Source: Callorhinus ursinus
Lineage: Eukaryota; Chordata; Mammalia; Carnivora; Otariidae
DNA length: 64,000 bases
Direction of reading: 5' to 3'
NCBI RefSeq assembly: GCF_003265705.1
Contig: NW_020312867.1
Coordinates: forward strand, 5,481,749-5,545,748
This document shows, one piece after another, positions 21,861 to 32,149 of the stretch. The number at the start of each line of letters is the position of its first letter. Within the stretch, counting starts at the first letter, position 1. The position numbers and the translations under genes were made by a program. The notes beneath the pieces are model-generated. The model was not told the origin of the DNA and ran no database searches. It saw only the letters and a list, made by a program, of their open reading frames with translations.

Positions 21861-24330
21861 AAGATGCAAAAGGTTTAGGAACCAATTACAACAAAATAAT
21901 AAACATCTAGAAACTTCTGAAACTAACATGAATGCCTTCTATGTGCCAAATTTTCCCAATAATGGTTAACAGGCAGGAATTGCACAACATAAAAACTTAA
22001 AGAGAATAAATAGCTTGCTTGAAATTAGAAAAACAGTGAAAAATGGCTGTATAGTATGTCTAACTCCCAAACCCATGCTCTTCCCTTAGGTATCTGGATT
22101 TGGAGGCCTGGAAGACATGAATACAATGTACAGAAATAGCAAAAAGCTAAACCATCTTCACAAATAACAAGGACTATAATACAGTAGCTATGTATATGTG
22201 AATTTATTTTATGACAAAACTACTCCAAACTCACAATTCAAGTCAGATTTGTAATGTTACTTGTTTACTTTGTATATAGGAAGTAAATAGAAGAAAACAG
22301 CACAGGGATAAAATGTAATTAAGAAAAAAAAGCTGACTATATTAAAATTAAAAGATACTGTTAGTTTTACTGTAATTCACTTGTAGTTGTAATTTACCTG
22401 AATACACTGAAATAAAATCTGACAGGAAGAGTATTTTATGAGCCATCTTTTTAACACTGCCTATTTGTATTATGCATACTAAGGGAGAAAAAATTTCCCT
22501 CAAAATATCATAGTTTCTATGTGGAATACCTTACAGAAATATTTGTGAGACTACCTTCCTAGCCATAGAATTCATGTTACATGATTCAAGTTTCCATTCA
22601 AAAAGCATGGTATTCAAATATAAAGGTGGCAACTGAAAAATGAAATAGAAATATGAACAAAATGAAGCATCAAGTTAACAATGAGTAGCTAAAGGCTAAA
22701 CTCACATCAAATATAAAAAAATTCATATGCTCATAATCTGAAGTAAAAAGCTTTGAAAGGCAAACAAATGCCCACTTTAGCCCCTAAAACTAAATTAAAA
22801 TGTACTTACCTCAAATGCCCAGATTATAACAATCCAGATTCTTAATATACCAAATTTATTTGAAATAAATATAAAAAAGCTCCTCTTCTCCTCCTCCTAA
22901 TCTTCAAAGCCCAATCTGAGACCAGCCTTCCTCCTCCTTTCATTAGCTGGACATGTGTCAGCTCTCTCACATCTGCGATTTCTCACTGACTAGAGCTGCC
23001 TGTCCCATTCCAGGGAAACACAGATGGATCCCAGATGGGAAGGTCCTGCCAAACAGACCAGCTCTTCACCTTGCCAGAATCCCCAGATACAGTCAGTCTC
23101 TCTGTCTCTCTTTCTCCCTCCCTACTGCTCCCTCTCCCTCCACTACCCTTCCAACCCTCCCTGTTACTAGGGCTCTTTGCCAGCTGATGTCACTAAGTAC
23201 ACACCTCCCAGTGGCTCCTGGCCAATCTGACATTAACTTGTTAAATACGTGTAATTTGTTTATGGCTGACAATAACAGCAAGGATATTGTGCAAAACCTA
23301 TCTGTGCAAGTCCCTAGTGAAATAACATGTAGAGACACACATAGATACACAGATTCATATTTTTGGGAACATTCAAATGCTTAACAATTACTATTTAAAG
23401 TCCTACATATTGTCTGGTTTCTGCTATTGTTTAATAGCTTCTGCTCTTTGAACCAATTTTAAAATCCTACTTCTGACAAATTCCTTCTTAAAATGAATTA
23501 TTAAGACTCTGCTTTGAATAATTGGATAAAAAATGTAAAGTTGCAAATTAATCTGGGGGATATAAACAGAAATGTATGTAAATGATTCACACAAGCTGCC
23601 TCTCAGATCCAGACTTGGTAGCACTGCAAAACTGGCACGTGATTAAAATAAGACAATGCAGGCAACACGGTTCTGATGCTGTAAAGATTATAAATGAAAG
23701 ATGGGGACACAATGCAAAGATTGTTTTAAAACAAGGCAAATATGAATGTGAGAAATAACAATGTTTGGCATTAAAGAAATTCCTAATGCAAGTTTCAACA
23801 ATGAAGAGCCAAAATAAAAAAACATTTTTAGAAATGAAACAATGAGGACCCAGAGAGAAGGACTGAACGGCTCAAAATCAGTTTTAATGCCTTCAAAAAC
23901 CTAGCATATAAGAGCTGCTCAATTTCTAGTGAATGAAAATTGATACTATACTATAGTTACAATAATTGCCACTGGGGTATAAACTGGGTGAAGGGTCCAC
24001 CAGACCTCCCTGTACATTTTTTTGGGGGGGGACTTCCTAGGGATCCATACTTTAAAATAAAAAGGTTTGGGGGGTACTTGGTTGATTCCTGAGGTCACAT
24101 TACATGGACACATATCCTGCATAAAAAATCTCCATGAACATAGATCAGGAATGAAAGATCCTCCATAATCAAACAGGTGTGGGTATAATTCTTTAGCCCT
24201 TAATCTTCTTTCATACTTTGGATATCTGGAATCTGTAAACAATTTTTCTGTCATGGCAATTTTTGGCAAATAGAAAGACTATTTCTGTCAAGGGCAACTT
24301 ACTGGCTAGGTTTTGAGTCTTTAGTTCATC
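21861..24330. other. Long SINE-free interval
   Basis: About 2.5 kb without a carnivore repeat. It includes a CT-rich stretch (22884-23170) and a 143-codon plus-strand open frame at 22953-23384 whose product is low-complexity S/L/P-rich and unrecognised. A minus-strand donor-like ACTTAC sits at 22804-22809. I do not call a gene. Confidence 0.5.
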
Positions 24331-24334
24331 CCAG

Positions 24335-24590
24335 TGGTGGTGGTAATAACAGCAAGAGCAGTGGGCTGAATGCTTACCAACAGTGCTAAGTGTCAGAAAC
24401 TGTTCTAATTGTCAGAATCTTCAAAGAGACTCTATAATATAGGGTCTCTAAAGTAGGTAGTATCATTATCTCAGTGTTATAGCTATGGAAAGTAAGACAC
24501 AAAAAGTAATTTAGTTAACCCCCAAAACTAGTAGATATTAGCATCAGGTGGTCTGGATCCAAAGCTAGAGCAGTATACTGAACTGTCTAG
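24335..24590 (+). mobile_element. MIR element
   Basis: Near-complete MIR order: 'taccaacagtgctaagtgtcagaaactgttcta', 'aagtaggtagtatcattatctcagtgttatagctatggaaagtaagacac', 'ggtggtctggatcc'. Heavily diverged. Confidence 0.8.
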
Positions 24591-24818
24591 TAGAAAAAAT
24601 GAATCAAAGGATGCTACCAGCTATCCTGGATCATTGACTCTGGGAGAAACCAGCCACCATGTCATGGAGACACCATAAAAAGAGGTCCACATGGTTAAGT
24701 AACTGAAATCTCTTGCCAATGCCAGCATCAACTTGCTCACATACCTAGCAACTACCACCCAGCTAAATTGCCTTGGAATTCTGACCCATACAAATTGCAT
24801 GAGAGTAAGCATTTATTG

Positions 24819-24835
24819 TTTTTTTTTTTTTTTTA
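24819..24835. repeat. Poly-T run
   Basis: About 17 T followed by AAAGGATGG. It resembles the tail of a minus-strand insertion, but no SINE body follows. Confidence 0.8.
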
Positions 24836-25111
24836 AAGGATGGTTCTTTCACTTCTGGTCCCCAAATTATGGATCTTAAATACCATTTCCCACTACAAGG
24901 AAGCCAGGCTGATTAAAGAAATAGTTGACTCCAGGTATGGGGCAGGGAATGTATAAAACTTGTTATATGTCAGAAAGCAATTAAGCTATCAAAGACTTCT
25001 GGAGTTGTATCCATGGGACTCAGGAGCCAACTTGAAAAGGCTCCTACTAACATGGGATAATTTAACATCAATAAAAAACAATAATTGCAATGGATCAGAA
25101 CACAGCAAAAT

Positions 25112-25296
25112 GGGGGCACGTGGGTGACAGAGTTGGTTAAGCATCCAACTCTTGGTTTCAGCTTAGGTCATCATCTCAGGGTTGTGAAATCAATCCCGAG
25201 TCAGGATCCATACTCAGTGTAGAGTCAGCTTCAGATTCTCTCTCCCTCTCCCTCTGCCCCTCCCACTCATGCTCTCTCTCTAAAATAAATAAATAA
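25112..25296 (+). mobile_element. Can-SINE, older variant, first of a pair
   Basis: Variant body ('gcatccaactcttggtttcagcttagg'), tail AAATAAATAAATAAG. The duplicated target GAACACAGCAAAA (25098-25110) reappears as GAACGCAGCAAAA at 25513-25525, beyond the second SINE. Confidence 0.9.
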
Positions 25297-25512
25297 GGGG
25301 CGCCTGGGTGGCTCAGTCGTTATGCATTTGGCTCAGGTCATGATCCCAGGGTCCTGGGATCGAGCCCCACGTCGGGCTCCCTGCTCCGCGGGGAGTCTGC
25401 TTCTCCCTCTCTCTCTGCCCCCTCCCTCTGCTTGTGCATTCTCTCTCTCTCGCTGTCTGTCAAATAAATAAATAAAATCTCTTAAAAATAAATAAATAAA
25501 TCTTTAAAAAAA
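25297..25512 (+). mobile_element. Can-SINE inserted in the tail of the previous SINE
   Basis: Consensus-like head GGGGCGCCTGGGTGGCTCAGTCG starts in the first element's A-rich tail, then a duplicated AAATAAATAAA tail. Its middle lacks 'taagcgtctgccttc' and reads 'tatgcatttggctcagg'. Confidence 0.92.
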
Positions 25513-26205
25513 GAACGCAGCAAAAATGTTTGGATTCATGAGTACATATAATGGTACTTATAAAAAAAACTGATCACTTTTTGGAGGATACTGGAGAACC
25601 AATTCATTATGCTGAAACTAGTGAACTGAGCATTTTACCTACCTTTCTATATGAATTGTACCTCTAAGTAAATGCATAGTTGGTGAAAACTGCTCCCTAT
25701 TGAAATAACCCAACTAAAATGAAAAAGTTGTATATTTGCAAAATCATTTTGCTAATCTCTAATCTAGGTAATGATCAATTGACACAAATATGAGATGAGA
25801 AATATATGAACATTAATGTGCCCAATGAAAGTATACCACTTACGAAGTTAACAGGTAAATCTGAATCTGATTCAGCCTCTAGATCTAACAACCAGTTTAC
25901 AAAACATCGAGGAGACACGGAAACATGTTAACAACAGCATGGGAATGCAATTAGTAAAGTCCAGAATGTGAGAAAATTTATACTGTAAGCAACCCAGATT
26001 TGTATGAAAAAAGGAGTGGAGGAAGGAAGCTGGAATAGAAGCTATACATTAGAAGAGAAATAAAAGACTTAAACACAATGTGCGAACATTATTTGCATTC
26101 TGATTTGAGCCAACTGTAAAAAATGACCTGGGATAACTGGGAAAAATTTAAAACTCATTAGATATTTAATTGTATTAAGGAATATTTTAAAAAACATTTC
26201 TTAGC

Positions 26206-26406
26206 TAGGGGCGCCTCGATGGCTCAGTTGTTAAGCATCTGCCATCAGCTCAGGTTATGATCCTAGGGTCTTGGGATCAAGCCCTGCATCGGGCTCCCTG
26301 CTCGGCGGGAAGCCTGCTTCTCCCTCACCCACTCCCTCTGCTTGTGTTCCCTCTCTTGCTGTGTCTCTGTCAAATAAATAAATAAAATCTTTAAAAAAAA
26401 CCAAAC
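26206..26406 (+). mobile_element. Can-SINE with perfect target-site duplication
   Basis: The 17-bp repeat AAAAAACATTTCTTAGC occurs at 26189-26205 and 26407-26423. Confidence 0.95.
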
Positions 26407-26466
26407 AAAAAACATTTCTTAGCCATAATAATAGATTTGTGATTATTTTTTAAGAGAAGTCCTTAT

Positions 26467-26665
26467 GGGGGCGCCTGGGTGGCTAAGTCAGTTAACCGTC
26501 TGCCTTCAGCTCAGGTCATGATTCCAGGGGCTTGGGATCGAGCCTCGCATCGCATCGGCCTTCCTGCTTGGCGGAAAGCCTGCTTCTCCCTCTCCCTTTG
26601 CCTGCCGCTCTGCCTACTTGTTCTCTCTGTCAAAATATTAATTAAATCTTAAAAAAAAAAAAAAG
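26467..26665 (+). mobile_element. Can-SINE with target-site duplication
   Basis: AAGTCCTTAT at 26457-26466 and 26671-26680, with purine-rich flanks that also match. A small duplication (GCATCGCATCGG) lies in the body near 26547. Confidence 0.93.
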
Positions 26666-26929
26666 AAGAAAAGTCCTTATCCTTTAAGAGTTACATAGAG
26701 AAATGTTTACTGATAAATTTACATGCCATCTAGGATTTCCTTCAAGATGAGCTGAGCTGGTGATTATTGTAGCTGGGTGTTTAAGTACATGAGTATTTAA
26801 GTCCATTTTTAGAGCTGTTTGTTATTTCCACAATATAAAGTTAAAAAAGACTGAATTTCTTTAAGCAGTATGCCAAATTATGGGTGAGGTTGGCAGATGG
26901 ACACAATTTTTTTAAAATAACTCAGACAA

Positions 26930-27237
26930 GGGGCGCCTGGGTGGCTCAGTCGTTAAGCGTCGGCCTTCGGCTCAGGTCACAATCCCAGGATCCTGGGATC
27001 GAGCCCCGAATCGGGCTCCCTGCTAGGCGGGAAGCCTGCTTCTCCCTCTCCCACTCCCCCTGCTTGTGTTCCCTCTCTCTGTGTCAGATAAATAAATAAA
27101 ATCAAGAAAGAAAGAAAGAAAGAAAAGAAAGAGAAAGAAAGGAAGGAAGGAAGGAAAGAAGGAAGGAAGGAAGGAAGGAAGGAAGGAAGGAAGGAAGGAA
27201 GGAAGGAAGGAAAAAGAAAAAGAAAAAGAATGAAAGA
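26930..27237 (+). mobile_element. Can-SINE with tail grown into a GGAA microsatellite
   Basis: The body runs 26930-27103. The A-rich tail has become GAAA/GGAA repeats up to 27237. AACTCAGACAA flanks the whole unit (26919-26929 and 27238-27248), proving that the microsatellite lies inside the SINE insertion. Confidence 0.95.
27104..27237 (+). repeat. (GAAA)n/(GGAA)n microsatellite
   Basis: 13 uninterrupted GGAA units at 27161-27212, with more interrupted units upstream and GAAAAA units downstream. GGAA is the core of ETS-family factor sites. Confidence 0.95.
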
Positions 27238-27649
27238 AACTCAGACAAAAGGAATTAAGTCTGGCATGAGGTTTAATGTGGTACCAACATTCATTTACCT
27301 CACTGACCACATCCCGAGTTGATACACCGAACTTTTTTTTTTTGATACACTGTCAACTTTTAAAAATAAAACATGCGAAGCCAACAGTGCAATATATCCA
27401 GCATAGCGAATACAACTGCTAAGTTGGTTGCTTTACAACAGAATTTGTAAAGTTTTGTTTTTTAATGTCCTCCTATGGGAAAACTGTAATATACCTAGAA
27501 TGTTGGATTTGAACTAGAGGTATCAAATATGACCTCACGATTTTTATTTAGGTTATATTTATATTTTTACCTTAAAAATATACATAGAAACACACATTCA
27601 TACACTTCCTAGCTGTTTACGGAGTGCGTCTAGAAGAAATGACCCCTTG

Positions 27650-27897
27650 GGGCGCCCGGGTGGCTCAGTCAGTTAAGCATCTGCCTTTGGGTCATGTTGT
27701 GATCCTGGGGTCCTGGGATCAAGCCCCATGTAGGGCTCCCTACTCAGACCCTCTGCCCCCCACCCTGCCTGATCATGCTCACTCTCTCTCATTTCTCTCT
27801 CAAATAAGTAAATAAAATCTTTTCTTTTTTTATTATGTTAATCACCATACATCATTAGTTTTTGATGTAAATAAAATCTTTTAAAAAAAGAAAAAAC
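27650..27897 (+). mobile_element. Can-SINE with an L1 insertion in its tail
   Basis: Head at 27650, body to about 27808, then a 43-bp antisense L1 tip (27824-27866), then the rest of the tail. Diverged duplications of 'agaagaaatgaccccttg' (27632-27649 and about 27898-27916) bracket it. Confidence 0.92.
27824..27866 (-). mobile_element. Ultra-short 5'-truncated L1 (43 bp)
   Basis: Contains only poly-T followed by the reverse complement of the carnivore L1 3' tip (compare the plus-strand tip at 43325-43365: AAAACTAATGATGTAA...GATTAACATAA). It is bounded by a perfect 16-bp duplication GTAAATAAAATCTTTT (27808-27823 and 27867-27882) made from SINE tail sequence. Confidence 0.9.
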
Positions 27898-28226
27898 AAG
27901 AAGCAATGACACCTTGTAGTAATGAACACATCTTACATCCAAAGCTTGATTTCTAAACTACATTCTCTACTAAACCCTGGCTCCTTAAGAGAAATGGCTG
28001 ATACCAGGTGGGGCAGAGAAGGTACAAGTTAAGTATGCAGTATCTTATACAAGAAAAGTAAAGGACTACTCAGAAATGATGGGGTATGTCAAAAAGACAC
28101 TGAAGCCAGTTAGAAGGAGCTGCCACGGCCAACTGTGGGACAATTTGAGCATCACAAAAAATGACAGTAATGGATTGAAGCATGACATGTAAAATAAAAA
28201 CTGAATATTAAAAAATGAATCAATCA

Positions 28227-28320
28227 GGGCGCCTGGCTGGCTTAGTCAAATAGAGCATAACTCTTGATCTCAGGGTCATGAGTTAAAGCCTCACATTGGG
28301 CATGGAGCCTACTTAAAAAG
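28227..28320 (+). mobile_element. Short tRNA-Lys-like Can-SINE
   Basis: Head GGGCGCCTGGCTGGCTTAG, 'cataactcttgatctcagggtcatgagttaaagcc', tail 'cctacttaaaaag'. Diverged flanks AAAAATGAATCAATCA and AAAAAGAATCCATCA (28211-28226, 28321-28335). Confidence 0.88.
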
Positions 28321-29224
28321 AAAAAGAATCCATCAAGGAAGAAAGGAAAGCTTATTCCTTCTTAAAGGATGCCAACTTGCAAATACAAAAAGAATGACCG
28401 AAGTAGAAAACCACCACTCACAGACTAGTGAATAGAAAATTCATTAAAAAAAGGATATCTAACACTGTCTCAAAATATACTGTACAAGTTACTTATTGAT
28501 CACAGAAAGGAAAAGAACTAACTTTGCAGTAGAGTAACCTTGCAGACCACCCTTAATAAGAACAAGGCTATTTAACATCATCAATAATCAATACTGGGAC
28601 AAACGGACATCATGTGCCTCCCTAAATGAAGCATTAAGAAAACAGTATTAACTTATATAGCATTCTTGCCAGAAGTCCATAATTCAAATCTAATCACAAG
28701 GAAACATCAGACAACTGAGGGACATTCCGTACACTCTGTACTCTTCGAAATTGCCAAGGTCAAGGAAGAGTGAAAAGAGAGAGGGCAAAAGAGGATATAA
28801 AAAAAAAGACAGGAACCATTTCAGAATAAGAATTAAAGAGAGATAATTAAATGCTGTGCAGTCCTAGATTAGACTGGACTGGACCAGGGCACAGGGGCTA
28901 TAAAAGGCATTACTGGGATAACTAACTGATGGAATTTGAATACACTTGTGATTAGGCAATATTGTTATCAATATTAAATTTCCTGATTTTGATAATGTGG
29001 CTAAGTAAGAGAATGCATTTATTTTTAGGAAATGTACATGTAAGTATTTAGGGGCAAAAAGGGCACACTTCCACTTACTCTCAGAGTGAATCAGAAAAAA
29101 TTACATATACATAACACACACTGATAAAGCAAATAGGCAATGTGTAAACAGTAAAAAGAGTTCCTTTTATGATTTGTGTAAACAGTTGGTGAACAAGAGT
29201 TCCTTTTAAGATTCTTGCAACTTT

Positions 29225-29411
29225 GGGGTGCCTGGGTGGCTCAGTTGTTAAGCGTCTGCCTTCAGCTCAGGTCATGGTCCCGGGGTGCTGGGATCGAGCC
29301 CTGCATCGGACTCCCTGCTCGGCGGGAAGCCTGCTTTTCCCTCTCCCACTCCCCCTGCCTGTGTTCCCAGTCTCGCTGTGTCAAATGAATAAATAAAATC
29401 TTAAAAAAAAA
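29225..29411 (+). mobile_element. Can-SINE with target-site duplication
   Basis: AAGATTCTTGCAACTTT at 29208-29224 and AAGATTCTTGCACCTTT at 29412-29428 (one mismatch). Confidence 0.95.
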
Positions 29412-29470
29412 AAGATTCTTGCACCTTTAAGTTTTCAATTACATAAAATAAATACTTATCAAAAAGAAAA

Positions 29471-29884
29471 AAAGTCCCCATTTGCAACAACACAATTTGA
29501 AAACTTCCCTTTGGAGTATTAAGTGAACATGTGCGGCAGTTCATGCAGTTCTAACAAAGATGCTGCTGACAATCTCTCGTTTCTTTCAAAATCACTACTG
29601 CCATGATGATTCTAGACATCAGAGTTATTTTACACTGTTATTTGTAGTCACATAATGTTCACTTTATACCTATAATGAGCCACTGCTAAAAAAACAAAGC
29701 ATAAGAAACTTAAATATAGAATGCATAATTAAATATAAATTATAAATTAATAAATATTAATTAAAACTATTCTACAAATATGCTTTAGATCCAGACCTTT
29801 GAGTTGGATTCATCAGATCAAATTTCTTGAGCACATACAGGTAACTCTAGATCTTCAATGAAGTCAAAAAAAAAAAGAAAAATA
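29471..29884. other. AT-rich interval, nothing recognised
   Basis: About 400 bases. A TA-rich stretch lies at 29710-29765. Confidence 0.5.
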
Positions 29885-30075
29885 GGGTGCCTGGGTGGCT
29901 CAGTTGGTTAAGCATCTGCCTTTGTCTCAGGTCATGATCCCAGGGTCCTGGGATCAAGCCCTATGTGAGGCCCTCTGCTCAGCAGGGAGCCTGCTTCTCC
30001 CTCTCCCTCTCCCTCTCCCTCTGCTTGTGTGTTCTCTCTCTCTGTCAAATAAATAAAATCTTAAAAAAAAAGAAA
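29885..30075 (+). mobile_element. Can-SINE
   Basis: Head GGGTGCCTGGGTGGCTCAG, with a CCCTCT hexamer expansion in the CT-rich region (29999-30022). Flanking AAGAAAAATA repeats are A-rich and only weakly informative. Confidence 0.9.
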
Positions 30076-30178
30076 AAGAAAAATACTGATGCTTACAGTC
30101 ACTTTCCTTTTCACTGTGGAGTCTTTACATACATACCTGGAATCTTCCTTAATTTGTCTGTCATTCAAAAACAAAACA

Positions 30179-30366
30179 GGGGCACCTGGGTAGCTCAGTC
30201 GATAAGCATCTGCCTTCGGCTCAGGTCATGATCCCAGGGTGCTGGGATCGAGCCCCACATTGGGCTCCCTGCTCGGCAGGGTGCCTGCTTCTCCCTCTCC
30301 CTCTCCCACTCCCCCTGCCTGTGTTCCCCCTCTTGCTATCTCTGTCAAAAAAATAAAATTTTTAAA
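30179..30366 (+). mobile_element. Can-SINE
   Basis: Head at 30179 and tail near 30366. AAAACAAAACA on both sides is a likely target duplication. Confidence 0.9.
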
Positions 30367-30388
30367 AACAAAACAAAAAAACAATATT

Positions 30389-30790
30389 GGGGTGCCTGGC
30401 TGGCTCAGCTGGTTGAGCGACCAGCTCTCGGTTTCAGGTCAGGTCACAATCTCACGGGTCATGGGACCAACACCTTCATGGGACTCTGTAGTAAGTGGGG
30501 AGTCTTCTTGAAAGATTCTTTCCCACTGTCCCACCCCCCACTCTCCCATGCAAGCTCTTTTCTCTAAAATAAATATATCTTTTTAAAAGATTTTATTTAT
30601 TTACTTGCCAGAGAGAGAGCACAAGCAGACAGAGCGGCAGGCAGAGAGAGAAGCAGACTTCCCGCTGAGCAAGGAGCCCGATGCAGGACTCAATTCCAGG
30701 ACCCCGGAATCATGAACTGAGCCTAAGGTAGGTGCCTAACCAACTAAGCCACCCAGGCATCCCTAAAATAAATAAATCTTAAAATTATTT
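30389..30790 (+). mobile_element. Older Can-SINE variant, split in its tail
   Basis: The variant body ('gagcgaccagctctcggtttcaggtcagg') runs 30389-30582. The tail resumes after an inserted minus-strand SINE as TAAAATAAATAAATCTTAAAA (30764-30790). Confidence 0.85.
30583..30763 (-). mobile_element. Can-SINE nested in the tail of the preceding SINE
   Basis: TTTTAAAAGATTTTATTTATTTACTT at the start and CACCCAGGCATCCC at the end. CTAAAATAAAT occurs on both sides. Confidence 0.88.
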
Positions 30791-30902
30791 CAAGCATCAG
30801 GTTATAAAAGGCTTGGTTTTTTGAAATCATAACACATTCTAAAATTTTAATCTATACTTTACCCAAGAACCAAAGCAATCCTTTTATAAAGTATCATGTT
30901 TT

Positions 30903-31018
30903 GGGGCACCTGGTTGGCTCAGTCAGTGGAGCACATGACTCTTGATCTCAGGGGTCATGAGTTCAAGCCCCACATCAGGTGTAGAGATTACTTAAAAATA
31001 AAATCTTTATGAAAAACG
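30903..31018 (+). mobile_element. Short tRNA-Lys-like Can-SINE with target-site duplication
   Basis: ATCATGTTTT at 30893-30902 and 31019-31028. The B-box-like GAGTTCAAGCCCC is well kept. Confidence 0.9.
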
Positions 31019-31184
31019 ATCATGTTTTACTTAAACAGAAATGTAAAATTAACAAAAGTATAGTGTACCAGGTTAAAGTACAGAAAGTAAAAAAAAACAT
31101 TAAATAAGAAGAAAATCAATCTTAAAGACTGTATTTTAAATGAAAAATCACTTTAAGATTAGTCTTTTTAAAAACCACCTCTTG

Positions 31185-31383
31185 GGGGCGCCTGGGTGGC
31201 TCAGTTGGTTAAGCGACTGCCTTCGGCTCAGGTCATGATCCCAGGATCCTGGGATCAAGCCCCTTATCAGGTTCCCTGCTCAGAGGGGAGCCTGCTTCTG
31301 CCTCCCCACCTGCCCCTCCCCCCACCGGTGCTCTCCCCCTCTCTCTCAAATAAATAAATAAAATATTTACAAATCAATAAATA
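31185..31383 (+). mobile_element. Can-SINE
   Basis: Flanked by 'aaaaccacctcttg' (31171-31184) and 'aaaatcacctcttg' (31384-31397). The middle is enriched in CCCC and CACC. Confidence 0.9.
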
Positions 31384-31397
31384 AAAATCACCTCTTG

Positions 31398-31757
31398 GAG
31401 CACCTGAGTGGCTCAGGTGGTTAAGCATCTGACTTTTTTTTTTTTTAAGATTTTATTTATTCATTTGGGGGAGAGAGAGAGAGAGGACGTGCACACAAGC
31501 AGGTAGAGGGGGAGAGGGAGAGGGATAAGCAGACTCCTCCGCTGAGCAGGGCTCAGTCTCAGGACCCTGGGATCATGACCTGAGCTGAAGACAGACGCTT
31601 AACTGATTGAGCAACCCAGGTGCCCCAAGGGTCCCACTCTTGATTTGTTAGGTCATGAATCCTCAGTAGGGTTCTGCACTGGGCATGGAGCCTGCTTAAG
31701 ATTCTCTCTCTCCCTCTGCCCATCCCCCCACTCCCTCTTTATAAATAAACACCTCTT
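31398..31757 (+). mobile_element. Older Can-SINE split by a minus-strand SINE
   Basis: Head GAGCACCTGAGTGGCTCAGG to AGCATCTGAC (31398-31433). The body resumes at 31627 with CTCTTGATTTGTTAGGTCATG and ends near 31757. The target-like 'cacctctt' recurs there. Confidence 0.85.
31434..31626 (-). mobile_element. Can-SINE nested in the body of another SINE
   Basis: Poly-T at 31434-31446, with the end CACC-like CAACCCAGGTGCCCC at 31612-31626. The body has a GA-rich stretch. The orientation is opposite to its host. Confidence 0.9.
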
Positions 31758-31789
31758 TAATATCTACACTACAAAAATGAAACCATCTT

Positions 31790-31808
31790 GGGGCACCTGG
31801 GTGGCTCA
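31790..31808 (+). mobile_element. Orphan Can-SINE head (19 bp)
   Basis: GGGGCACCTGGGTGGCTCA stands alone. No body, CT region or A-tail follows. Target-primed insertion starts at the 3' end, so this must be the remnant of a later deletion. Confidence 0.75.
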
Positions 31809-31867
31809 ATAAGAGAGTTTTCAAGTCTAACAAAACGATTATTTACAGCATTAAGAGATGATTATTT

Positions 31868-32110
31868 ACAAAAGAGATGAGCAAACTATAGCCTACTGCT
31901 TTGGTAAATAATGTTTTTTTGGCTTAAGACTATGCCCATTGCTTTACATACAGTCTTTCTGTAGCTGCTTTCCCATGACAATAGCAGTTGGTAAAAGGCG
32001 AAAGATTTATACGATCTGTAGAGAAACCAGAGTATCATGACAATAGCAGTTGCGACGGATTTATGTAGCCCACAAAACCAAAAATGTTTACTATCTGGCC
32101 ATTTACAAAA
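31868..32110 (+). mobile_element. Ancient interspersed repeat with internal duplication
   Basis: The order 'gagcaaactatagcctactg', 'tgcccattgctttacatacagtctttctgtagctgctttc', 'tgcgacggatttatgtagcccacaaaaccaaaaatgtttactatctggcc' is a familiar ancient mammalian repeat whose family name I cannot fix. CATGACAATAGCAGTTG occurs twice (31974-31990 and 32036-32052), an internal partial duplication 62 bp apart. Confidence 0.55.
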
Positions 32111-32149
32111 ACCTGTGTTAAACTCTGATTTATACGAATAGGGTAGCTT

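Larger units (their letters stand above)
24880..26860 (+). mobile_element. Ancient interspersed repeat, copy 1 (LINE-like)
   Basis: Segments align by eye, in order, with 27900-29470: 'gaaatagttgactccaggtatggggcaggga', 'ttgaaaaggctcctactaacatgggataattt', 'ataattgcaatggatcag', and later 'cctttaagagttacatagagaaatg'. SINEs at 25112-25512, 26206-26406 and 26467-26665 interrupt it. The 3' part resembles a long 3' UTR of an old L1M-type LINE. Family not certain. Confidence 0.5.
27900..29470 (+). mobile_element. Ancient interspersed repeat, copy 2 (LINE-like)
   Basis: Homologous to 24880-26860: 'gaaatggctgataccaggtggggcagagaaggtac', 'aaggagctgccacggccaactgtgggacaattt', 'gacagtaatggattgaag'. It continues with 'tggaccagggcacaggggctataaaaggcattactggga', 'ggaatttgaatac' and 'ttaaatttcctgattttgataatgtgg', ending A-rich near 29470. 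SINEs at 28227 and 29225 interrupt it. An old L1M-like 3' region is my best reading. Confidence 0.55.

Noticed and set aside
22953..23384. 143-codon open frame
   Set aside because: Composition follows a CT-rich stretch (Ser, Leu, Pro), the opposite strand is also open, and no family is recognised.
23946..24269. 107-codon minus-strand frame with many Trp, Tyr and Cys
   Set aside because: No homologue known to me, no splice or start signals, unique AT-rich DNA. A chance frame is the simpler reading.
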